Shown here piece after piece: positions 1 to 7,123 of a DNA stretch of 19,026 bases. Location of the stretch: positions 381-19,406 of the forward strand of contig DFJD01000087.1 of the NCBI GenBank assembly GCA_002372875.1, read 5' to 3'. The translations under genes were made by a program, and so were the position numbers. A model generated the notes under the pieces. It saw only the letters and a program-made list of their open reading frames with translations, made no database searches and was not told the DNA's origin. The stretch's first letter is position 1, and each line of letters starts with the position of its first letter. The DNA comes from Clostridiales bacterium UBA3680. GTDB taxonomy: Bacteria > Bacillota > Clostridia > Lachnospirales > CAG-274.

Positions 1-83
1 TGAATTAATCAGTGCTTCCTTAAATGTTTTGTTGTGCTATAAATCCGTTTAATGGATTTTCGTATTACATCTATACAACAAAT
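1..83. other. Left-edge intergenic stretch, no gene
   Basis: No coding region is visible. Bases 5-18 resemble one half of the palindrome found upstream of the SpoIIE operon (9650-9672). A weak 6-bp inverted repeat lies at 41-46/54-59 with no useful T-run. The stretch may be the promoter region of a gene beyond the left edge. Confidence 0.4.
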
Positions 84-105
84 AAGCCCCCTTTCGGGGG
101 CTTTT
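84..105 (-). terminator. Intrinsic terminator of the exporter operon
   Basis: An 8-bp GC-rich stem, AAGCCCCC (84-91) pairing with GGGGGCTT (96-103), encloses a 4-nt loop. It lies five bases beyond the stop codon of the VWA lipoprotein gene. T-rich sequence follows the hairpin on both strands, so it may serve both directions. Confidence 0.85.
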
Positions 106-108
106 CAC

Positions 109-1866
109 TTACTTTTCACTTTTGTTTACAAGGCTTATCAAATACAGAAATTCCGCTCTGAGATCGTCATCAAATATACGGGAATCATTTTTAAGGCTGT
201 CATATATGCCCTTATATGATGATGTTCCCTTATATTGAGAATCACGTACAAGCATACCGAACTGAGCAACGCCCGCCGCCCAAACGGTATCTTCGTCGGG
301 AGTTTCGCTGTACATCTGCTGTGTAACGGGATATTCAAGAAGCTTGCTTTCGTTCTCATCGGGCTCCTTATATCTTATATTCACCGTCAGAAGTTCATCG
401 CCTTCGGATCCCTTGTTATCATTATTGTAGCGTGATGCCACTTCGGGAACCTCTCTTTGAGAGTTAACGGTAACCACCTCATAAAGAGCCGTTACACACT
501 GACCGGAGCCTACCTCGCCTCCGTCTTTTGCATCGTTTGCAAAATCTTCCGCATCCATCTTTCTGTTTTCATATCCCACAAGACGATATGCCTTTACCTT
601 TGCGGGGTTAAATTCCACCTGAAATTTAACATCCTTTGCAACGGTAAAAAGTGTGGAACGAAATTCGTCTTTCAATACTCTTTCTGCCTCACGAGAACAG
701 TCGATATAGGCATAATTGCCGTTTCCGTGGTCTGCAAGGGCTTCCATTTTGGCATCCTGATAGTTGCCATCACCAAAGCCCAGACAAGAAAGGAATATTC
801 CCGTTTCCTTCTTTTCTTCTATAAGCTCTATCAATCCCGCCTCGGAGGATATACCGACATTAAGGTCGCCGTCGGTTGCCAATATCACACGGTTGTTGCC
901 GCCTTGTATAAAATATTTCTTGGCAATTTCATATGCTTTGTTTATACCGCCCTCTCCGTTTGTTGAGCCGTATGCCTCAAAGGAATCTATTGCCTGCACG
1001 ATTGCATCGTGCTCGCTTCCCTTAAGTCCTTCGCAAACAACTTTCTCCTCGCCTGCGTATGTTACGATGGATATGGTGTCGTTATCGGTGAACTGCTCTT
1101 GCAGCATTTTCAGGGATTTCTGAACAAGAGGAAGTTTATTCGGGAAAAACATTGAACCCGAGGTATCCACAAGAAATACTATGTTGCTTCCCTTATCGGC
1201 ACTTATGCTGTCTGCCTTTATGCCGACTCTCAAAAGCATGGTCTCTTTATCATCTACCCAAGGACAGGCTGTAAGATCGGTCACCGCCGCAAATTTTTCC
1301 CCTTCCTTAGGTTCGGGATAGTTATAGTTGAAGTAGTTTATAAGCTCCTCATAGCGGATAGCATTGTCGGTTATGCCGTGGCCGTCATTTTCGTAAAATC
1401 TGCGTCTTAGATTTGAGTAAACGGCTGTGTCCGTATCTGCTCCGAATGTGGAAAAAGGCTGTGTCTGCACGGAAATAAGGCCGTTATCCTTCACCTCGTT
1501 GTAACCTTCCGTGTTCCAATCGGTTTCGGGAACAACTTCATAGGGTAAAAATGCCTCATCCATTGCCAAGCCGTCCTCTTGAACCATTTCGCTGTTTGAG
1601 GCGGGAGAAGTCGTCATCCTGCTTTTCATGCTTAGGCTGCCAAACGTTATGGCATTGTCTTCCCCGTATTCGTAAAGGCCGTCGTATTCCTTCCCCACTT
1701 CATTTATTCTTTTTTCTATTTCCTCGTCACTGTGCTTTACACTTGCCGTTTGAACCGTTGTTTGTTCCCCTGTGGTAGCCTCGGTTTTGCCGGGTTCCGT
1801 TGTGGGATTGGTACATGCGGAAGCCGCCAAGCCCGCCGCAAGTATCAAGGCTAATATTTCTTTCAT
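109..1866 (-). CDS. VWA-domain lipoprotein, YfbK-like
   Basis: This 585-residue protein is predicted to be a surface lipoprotein. A hydrophobic N-terminus ends in LAASAC with the lipid-accepting Cys at 18, and a Thr/Glu-rich linker follows. Residues about 120-200 carry the YfbK-type block (STFGADTDTAVYSNLRR, then EELINYFNYNYP). A von Willebrand factor A domain follows with the metal-binding motif DTSGSM starting at Asp234, a later GSTNGEGG loop and ATDGD. The last ~170 residues match the domain that usually follows VWA in this family. Its function is not established; VWA domains generally bind proteins through a metal ion. It is the last gene of the operon, 21 bp after the double-glycine peptide gene, with its own GGGGGTG ribosome binding site. 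It could be a surface partner of the exported peptide, which is inference. The lipobox has Ala rather than Leu at -3, which is less usual. Confidence 0.88.
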   Translation of the reverse strand: MKEILALILAAGLAASACTNPTTEPGKTEATTGEQTTVQTASVKHSDEEIEKRINEVGKEYDGLYEYGEDNAITFGSLSMKSRMTTSPASNSEMVQEDGLAMDEAFLPYEVVPETDWNTEGYNEVKDNGLISVQTQPFSTFGADTDTAVYSNLRRRFYENDGHGITDNAIRYEELINYFNYNYPEPKEGEKFAAVTDLTACPWVDDKETMLLRVGIKADSISADKGSNIVFLVDTSGSMFFPNKLPLVQKSLKMLQEQFTDNDTISIVTYAGEEKVVCEGLKGSEHDAIVQAIDSFEAYGSTNGEGGINKAYEIAKKYFIQGGNNRVILATDGDLNVGISSEAGLIELIEEKKETGIFLSCLGFGDGNYQDAKMEALADHGNGNYAYIDCSREAERVLKDEFRSTLFTVAKDVKFQVEFNPAKVKAYRLVGYENRKMDAEDFANDAKDGGEVGSGQCVTALYEVVTVNSQREVPEVASRYNNDNKGSEGDELLTVNIRYKEPDENESKLLEYPVTQQMYSETPDEDTVWAAGVAQFGMLVRDSQYKGTSSYKGIYDSLKNDSRIFDDDLRAEFLYLISLVNKSEK

Positions 1867-1887
1867 AAATACACCCCCATTTTTGTT

Positions 1888-2124
1888 TTATCCCAAGGTC
1901 TCAACACATACCCATGTATATGAGCAAGCCTTGCATTTTTGAGTTACGTTATTGGTCTTTGCATCAATAGGTACGCGGTGCTCCGTTATTCTCGAACAGC
2001 CGCAAATAGGGCAGTACATCTGCAAAGATGTAAATGTTTTTGCGGAAGATGAAGCATCTCCCGTTCCGCCTGTTACCATTGATAAATCATTTTCGGTCAT
2101 TATTTTTCCCATTTTCATATTCAT
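1888..2124 (-). CDS. Double-glycine leader peptide with zinc-ribbon-like core
   Basis: This 78-residue protein looks like an exported substrate of the neighbouring C39 exporter. The N-terminus carries a bacteriocin-style leader (MTENDLSMVTGG) with Gly19-Gly20 in the position cut by C39 peptidases, leaving a predicted mature part of 58 residues. That part has a Ser/Thr-rich start and then six cysteines: Cys38, Cys41 and Cys43 in CPICGC, then Cys64 and Cys67 in CKAC, then Cys73. CPxCG plus CxxC is the usual layout of a zinc ribbon. The start is fixed by AAAGGAGA, which overlaps the end of the upstream ABC gene; the two genes are 2 bp apart. No lanthionine, YcaO or radical-SAM enzyme is nearby, so it may be exported unmodified. 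It could be a bacteriocin, a signal or a metal-binding peptide. The leader call is strong and the function is unknown. Confidence 0.8.
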   Translation of the reverse strand: MNMKMGKIMTENDLSMVTGGTGDASSSAKTFTSLQMYCPICGCSRITEHRVPIDAKTNNVTQKCKACSYTWVCVETLG

Positions 2125-2126
2125 TT

Positions 2127-4334
2127 TTATTCTCCTTTCTTTGAATCGATACTATTATTCCTTAACTGTTGTCTGTGCACAAGACCCGCAAAATACCCGT
2201 CTTTTTCCATAAGACTGTCATAGCTTCCGCTTTCGACGACCTTGCCCGCAGAAAGAACAAGTATCCTTCCGCAATTTTTTATGGTTGAAAGTCTGTGTGC
2301 GATAACTATTCTTGTGCATTTGATTTGATCCAGAGCGTTTGATATTTTTTTCTGTGTAATATTGTCAAGGGCACTTGTCGCCTCGTCAAAAATAAGGATC
2401 TTGGGCTTACAAGCTATGGCTCTGGCTATAAGTATTCTTTGTCTTTGTCCGCCCGAAACACCTCCCGAACCTTCGCTTATCATGGTGTTCATACCCATGG
2501 GCATATTTTCTATATCTTCCGCTATCTGTGCCAGCCTTGCCGCCTCCCATATCTTTTCGGGTGTGGGGTCGTCGCAAGCGATGGCTATATTTGCATATAT
2601 GGTGCCGTGAAAGAGCTTATCATTTTGCATTACGGCACCTATTTTTCTTCTTAGGGTCTCAAGGTCGATCCTTTTCAGATCAATTCCGCCGTAGAGCACG
2701 GCTCCCTTTGTGGGCTCTTCAAAGCCCAGCAAAAGTCTTATAAGTGTGGACTTGCCGCAACCTGTCTCACCAACGATGGCGAGATATTCTCCCGGCCTTA
2801 TTTTAAGTGACAGATCGGTAAATATGGGGTCGGAATTTTTATCATATGAAAAACTGACGTGACTTAGCTCAATTCCTCCGTTCAGATGCTCAAGGGGCGC
2901 TCTTGAAGGATCCGCCTCTATGGGAGCATCAAGAATGGGTTTGCACATTTCAAAAATGGGCTTTATATCAGCCACCGAAACGGCAACGGAAGAAAGTGCC
3001 GTAAAGGCTCCCTGCATCATACCGAAGGCGGCGGTAAATGCCACATAATCGGGATATTCGACCTCAGTATGCACCGCAAGGAAGTAAACCACCAGGGTAC
3101 AGGCAAGGTTTATGCCCATATTTATGATGGGATATACCTTTAAAAATATCGGAAGGTCATAGGCGTAGCCCGCCTCCGTGGAGTAGACATCCGCCCATTT
3201 GGCAAATGCTCTTTTTTCGGCACCCGCAAGCTTGATTTTTTGTATCCCTCCCACAAGGGAAAGAAAAAGACCGCTTTCTTTTGCCGTATATTCCATTCTT
3301 TTTCTGCTTATCCTTGTTTGCAAAAATATGGCAAAAACCGTCAGAAGGAAGGTAATTATCACCGTTATTATTGCCGTTTCCAAAAGAGAAGGTGCATAGT
3401 GGTTGACCTGCCCTATGTAAAGCAGAGAGAAAAGGCTCGAAAAACCCACCGAAAGCACCGATTTAACAATAAGAGTACAGAAGGCTTTTATATAGCCTAT
3501 TCTGTTTGCAAGCTCACCCGAGGAATAGTCCCTGAAAAAAGGAACACTTATGGACATAAGCCTCATATAGGACGCAGCCTCAACAGAAAGGGATATGCGT
3601 GAATTTATTGCTTCGGTTATCATTTCATGTATTATATGAACAAACTTACTCGATATAAGCACACAAATCATAAAAAATGCCATTGCCGTAAGCGCTTGCA
3701 TATTTTCCGATTGTATGACCTCGCGAAAAAGCGTTCTTGTAAGATGTGTGGAGATCATTCCCACAAGCACCGCGCCAAAGCTTCCCATAGCAAGCATAAA
3801 TATATCGTTTGGCGTTATTTTCTTGTACATAAACGTAAGCAGATCCGTAACCGAGAGCTTATGCAAAGGAAAAGGCTCGTAAAAAGCCAACGCCCTCTCA
3901 CCGAAAATGCGGGAGTTTCTCTTTTTTACCTTTACGTATCTTGACTTTTTTTCGTCAAAGAACACAAACCCATGACCCTTTGGCAAGACGGCAATATAAT
4001 CATCCCCGTCTTTCTTTTTTACAACCATGGGCTGAAATGCCTCAAGGTACCATTCACCCTCAAGAGTGACCCTTTTTATCATTATTCCGTAGGGTCTTGC
4101 GGCATACTCCAGTCTTTTTTCGATATCCTTTATTTTGGAGGGTATCTCCACTCTTTTGAAACCGAAATAGTCGAGTATCTCGTCTGCAACGCTGTATTGA
4201 GAGGGTCTTCTTCCGAGCTTTGAAAGAGCCTCACCCTTTCCCACCACCGCGGCGGTAAGCTTTATGAAAGAGTCATAAAATACGGTTTTATCCTGTTTTT
4301 TTCTGTCGTTTATTTGTTCGCTGAACCAACTCAT
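2127..4334 (-). CDS. ABC exporter without peptidase, NHLM ABC2 type
   Basis: This is a fused permease/ATPase of about 735 residues, probably the partner subunit of the C39 exporter encoded just upstream. The first ~170 residues form a domain typical of the NHLM bacteriocin ABC2 family (opening MSWFSEQINDRKK) with no C39 catalytic triad. A six-helix transmembrane domain follows, then an ATPase domain with Walker A GETGCGKST (Lys528), signature VSGGQRQRI, Walker B ILIFDEATSAL and switch AHRLST. I prefer the ATG at 4334 to an in-frame ATG at 4364: it lies 4 bp after the upstream stop, the encoded N-terminus fits the family, and the upstream ATG would overlap the preceding gene without a ribosome site. 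The ribosome site is nevertheless weak, suggesting translational coupling. Confidence 0.9.
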   Translation of the reverse strand: MSWFSEQINDRKKQDKTVFYDSFIKLTAAVVGKGEALSKLGRRPSQYSVADEILDYFGFKRVEIPSKIKDIEKRLEYAARPYGIMIKRVTLEGEWYLEAFQPMVVKKKDGDDYIAVLPKGHGFVFFDEKKSRYVKVKKRNSRIFGERALAFYEPFPLHKLSVTDLLTFMYKKITPNDIFMLAMGSFGAVLVGMISTHLTRTLFREVIQSENMQALTAMAFFMICVLISSKFVHIIHEMITEAINSRISLSVEAASYMRLMSISVPFFRDYSSGELANRIGYIKAFCTLIVKSVLSVGFSSLFSLLYIGQVNHYAPSLLETAIITVIITFLLTVFAIFLQTRISRKRMEYTAKESGLFLSLVGGIQKIKLAGAEKRAFAKWADVYSTEAGYAYDLPIFLKVYPIINMGINLACTLVVYFLAVHTEVEYPDYVAFTAAFGMMQGAFTALSSVAVSVADIKPIFEMCKPILDAPIEADPSRAPLEHLNGGIELSHVSFSYDKNSDPIFTDLSLKIRPGEYLAIVGETGCGKSTLIRLLLGFEEPTKGAVLYGGIDLKRIDLETLRRKIGAVMQNDKLFHGTIYANIAIACDDPTPEKIWEAARLAQIAEDIENMPMGMNTMISEGSGGVSGGQRQRILIARAIACKPKILIFDEATSALDNITQKKISNALDQIKCTRIVIAHRLSTIKNCGRILVLSAGKVVESGSYDSLMEKDGYFAGLVHRQQLRNNSIDSKKGE

Positions 4335-4338
4335 TTTT

Positions 4339-6507
4339 TCAGTCGCTTCCCACAAGCTCCGCATAACGGCCGTTTAACGCCAAAAGCTCTTCATGCGTTC
4401 CGCTCTCCTTTATGCTGCCTTTATCAAAAACATATATTTTGTCACAATCTCTTATTGCCGAAAGTCTGTGGGCAATAATTATACAGGTAATTCCCCTTTG
4501 GTTTACAGAATCTACCACCTTGCTCTCCGTTATGGCATCAAGGGCGCTTGTTGCCTCGTCAAGTATTATAACGGTAGGGTCTTGGGCAAGCACTCTCGCA
4601 ATTTCGATCCTTTGCTTTTGCCCTCCGGAGAGGTTTTTTCCGTTTTCACACAAAAGGGAATTATAGCCTCCCGTTCTTTTCATTATGTCATCATGTATGT
4701 GGGCATCGGTTCCCGCAAGTATTATCTCGAAATCCTCAATACTGTCGTCCCACATTTTTATGTTGTTTGCAAAGGTATCTTCAAAAAGCACTATATCCTG
4801 ATCCACAACGGCGACCGAACCTGTGAAAACATCACGGTCTATCTCCGAAAAAGGCTTTTTGTCAAAAAGTATCTCGCCCGAGGCAGGAGAGTAAAGTCCG
4901 CTTATGAGCTTTGCCATTGTGGATTTGCCGCAGCCGGACGGTCCCACAAAGGCTACCTTCTCACCCGGGGAAATACTTAAAGAAACATTGTTTATGACCG
5001 GCTGCGATATTGCCGAATAGGAAAAGGAGACATTTTTTATATCTATCCGACCGCTCAGCTTGTTGTGAGAGGTATTTTCCTTATCGGTAAAGTATTTATC
5101 CGTAGGATAATTCATAACATCGTCTATTCTCTCTATGTCGGCAGTGACCTCAAGAAACTTCTGCCAGGCACCTATAAGCATGGAGGCAGGCGATGTAAAT
5201 GCTGTCAGGAACCCCTGAAAAAGGGTAAGTGTACCCAATGTGAAGCGATGTTCCATTATAAGGTAGACACCTGTACAAAGAATGGCGATATTTATTAGCT
5301 CCGTTATAAATTCGGGAATGGGGTCAAGGAAGAAAGCTATAGTGGCATCCTCCTCCACCTGTATGTTGTGGGAGGCTTGAAGCCCTGCCCAGCGGCTGAA
5401 CCAGCCTCTTTCCGCCCCGTTTGCCTTAATGGTCTCTATCATATCTATTCCCGAAACTGTCTCGGAGGTAAGACGCCCCCTTTTTTGCATCATAAGCCTT
5501 GTCACATTCACCCTGGCTTTTGCCACAGCTCTTGAAACAAATATATTCAATACAACGGCAAACACGCCCAAAAGCGTAAGTTTAACATTGTAGCGAAGCA
5601 TTACCGCAAAGTAAAACACTATCATTATGAAATTTAGTATTACGGGAGCGATATTGTTTATAATGCCGGAGGCGACGATGGCGTTTGATTTTTGCCTAAG
5701 TTGTACATCTCCCGCCGTTCTTTGCAGAAAAAAGTCCACAGGGAGATTGAGTACATGCCACATAAAGGTGGCATTTGACACCACCGCCATCCTGCCGTTC
5801 AGTCTCAGGGCGTGAATTGTTTTTATGACCTCGTTTACGATCATAAGCACATACATTATCCCCAAGCATACAATAAAAGGTGTCACAAGGGAATTGTTTT
5901 TGCCCGTAATAAGATAATCCACATAAAATCTTTTTGCGGCATTGTCGCCTATATTGAATGCCGTAGTGACAACGGATGTCAGAAAAGCAATTATTACCGC
6001 AAGATATGTGTTTTTCAATCTTTTTTTTGTATATTGGAAGGGAGCTTCTCTTTTGCCCTCCGGCACAAAGTCCTCTCCCGGCTCAAGCATTATACATATC
6101 CCCGTGTAATGCTTTTTAAATTCTTTTAAAGAAATGATTTGGTTTCCTTTTTCAGGGTCGTTTATGGAAACCTTTCCTTTTCTGAAGCCGTTACACACCA
6201 CAAAATGGTTTAAATTCCAGTGGAGTATGCAGGGAAACTGTCCTTCCGAAAAAATTTCTTCGGCACTTGCCTCAAAGCCGTGGGCGATCATGCCGTAATT
6301 TCTTGCGGAAATTACTATTTTTTGAGCATTGGAACCGTCTCTTGAAATGCCGCAATCGGCTCTTATTTTTTCAAGCGGTAGATACTTTCCGTAATAGGCA
6401 AGCACCATCGCAAGAGCGGCGGCGCCGCATTCAAGGCTCTCCATCTGCATTATGAACGGCGTTTTTGCAAAACCCGTTTTTACGGGCTCGGGTATTTTTT
6501 TATTCAT
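4339..6507 (-). CDS. C39 peptidase/ABC exporter, NHLM ABC1 type
   Basis: This inner-membrane exporter of about 722 residues should cut double-glycine leaders and pump out the mature peptide. The N-terminal C39 peptidase has Gln21 and the nucleophile Cys27 (QMESLECGAAAL), the His of HWNLNHFVV and the Asp of INDPEKG, so the triad looks intact. A transmembrane domain follows, then an ATPase with Walker A GPSGCGKST (Lys528), LSGGQKQRI, VIILDEATSAL and AHRLSA. The order and the companion ABC gene match NHLM-type peptide export systems. I chose the ATG at 6507, giving an 8-bp overlap with the upstream stub gene. An in-frame ATG at 6546 would add 13 residues (beginning MNIFALW) that do not look like the family. 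The likely substrate is the double-glycine peptide encoded two genes downstream. Confidence 0.93.
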   Translation of the reverse strand: MNKKIPEPVKTGFAKTPFIMQMESLECGAAALAMVLAYYGKYLPLEKIRADCGISRDGSNAQKIVISARNYGMIAHGFEASAEEIFSEGQFPCILHWNLNHFVVCNGFRKGKVSINDPEKGNQIISLKEFKKHYTGICIMLEPGEDFVPEGKREAPFQYTKKRLKNTYLAVIIAFLTSVVTTAFNIGDNAAKRFYVDYLITGKNNSLVTPFIVCLGIMYVLMIVNEVIKTIHALRLNGRMAVVSNATFMWHVLNLPVDFFLQRTAGDVQLRQKSNAIVASGIINNIAPVILNFIMIVFYFAVMLRYNVKLTLLGVFAVVLNIFVSRAVAKARVNVTRLMMQKRGRLTSETVSGIDMIETIKANGAERGWFSRWAGLQASHNIQVEEDATIAFFLDPIPEFITELINIAILCTGVYLIMEHRFTLGTLTLFQGFLTAFTSPASMLIGAWQKFLEVTADIERIDDVMNYPTDKYFTDKENTSHNKLSGRIDIKNVSFSYSAISQPVINNVSLSISPGEKVAFVGPSGCGKSTMAKLISGLYSPASGEILFDKKPFSEIDRDVFTGSVAVVDQDIVLFEDTFANNIKMWDDSIEDFEIILAGTDAHIHDDIMKRTGGYNSLLCENGKNLSGGQKQRIEIARVLAQDPTVIILDEATSALDAITESKVVDSVNQRGITCIIIAHRLSAIRDCDKIYVFDKGSIKESGTHEELLALNGRYAELVGSD

Positions 6508-6721
6508 AGTTTGAAATAACGAAATCCACAGGGCGAATATATTCAATCTTTCCTTTTGAGTTTCTGACTTCGAGCACTCCGAAAAGGCTCCATACTATGG
6601 CACCTACGAGAATAAGCAAAACAGCAACAAGGACCATCCACATTTGCGGTTTTGCGGTTTTAATAAAGTCGTTAAGCTCCTCAACGGAGGGGTCGAAGTT
6701 CTCCGTGCTTTTGTTGTTCAT
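6500..6721 (-). CDS. Short membrane protein, N-terminal stub of NHLM HlyD type
   Basis: This 73-residue protein has an acidic cytosolic start (about 1-27), one transmembrane helix (about 28-50, VLVAVLLILVGAIVW), then only about 20 residues ending at a stop. The part around the helix (PSVEELNDFIKTAKP, then VWSLFGVLEV) resembles the start of NHLM-type HlyD secretion proteins. Those proteins normally run on for well over 150 more residues with coiled-coil and lipoyl/beta-barrel parts. None of that is present, and the exporter gene begins inside its last codons, so no remainder lies downstream. Its ATG directly follows the TAA of the RsbW-like gene, with GGTGA as a weak ribosome site. It may be a natural short form suited to a one-membrane cell, or a truncated relic. 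Confidence 0.7.
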   Translation of the reverse strand: MNNKSTENFDPSVEELNDFIKTAKPQMWMVLVAVLLILVGAIVWSLFGVLEVRNSKGKIEYIRPVDFVISNYE

Positions 6722-7123
6722 TTATTTCACCGTGTTTTTAAAGACGGTAAGTATGTTTTTGCCGTCTTTATATTCATATTTAACATCGTCCATGAGCTTT
6801 TTTGTGAGGAAAATCCCCAATCCGCCTATCTGTCTGTCCTTTGCGGATGCATTTATATCGGGATCTTCTTTAAGAAGGGGGTTAAAAGGAGCTCCCGTAT
6901 CCTCAAATGTCAGGGTATACACTCCGTCTGACAGCTCTCCGGTTATGACCGCCTGTCCGGGTTTGTCTTTATAGGCATAATCCACTATGTTAACATATAT
7001 TTCCTCTGCTATAAGTTCAAGCTGCATAACAACCTTTGGAGGGAAATCTTCAAGTTCACTTTCTATAAGTTCATTTATTTTATAAAGATTTTCCTTTGAA
7101 GCATCAAGTACAAGCTTACCCAT
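6722..7123 (-). CDS. RsbW/SpoIIAB-like ATP-binding anti-sigma or serine kinase
   Basis: This 133-residue protein has a single GHKL ATPase domain of the kind found in RsbW and SpoIIAB. The motifs seen are the N box (AEEIYVNIVDYAY, about residues 40-52), the G1 box FEDTGAPFNP and the G2 box IGGLGIFLTKKLMD. Known relatives bind a sigma factor or phosphorylate a STAS-domain antagonist, which a SpoIIE-type phosphatase then dephosphorylates. Here the phosphatase gene lies immediately upstream, overlapping by 8 bp, with GGAGGTAAC as ribosome site. No STAS protein or sigma factor lies within the operon, so the target must be elsewhere or be something else. Cotranscription with exporters suggests that it controls secretion or is controlled alongside it. 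Confidence 0.88.
   Translation of the reverse strand: MGKLVLDASKENLYKINELIESELEDFPPKVVMQLELIAEEIYVNIVDYAYKDKPGQAVITGELSDGVYTLTFEDTGAPFNPLLKEDPDINASAKDRQIGGLGIFLTKKLMDDVKYEYKDGKNILTVFKNTVK

Noticed and set aside
41..60. Hairpin near the left edge
   Set aside because: A 6-bp AT-rich stem without a T-run is not convincing as a terminator.
457..966. Long plus-strand frames opposite the lipoprotein, exporter and phosphatase genes (for example 457-966, 4393-4980, 9123-9662)
   Set aside because: They are antisense to well-supported genes with clear domains and show no family motifs or ribosome sites.
1888..2124. Reading the small protein as an ordinary cytosolic zinc-ribbon protein
   Set aside because: The LSMVTGG leader and the adjacent C39 exporter make export more likely, although the cytosolic reading is not formally excluded.
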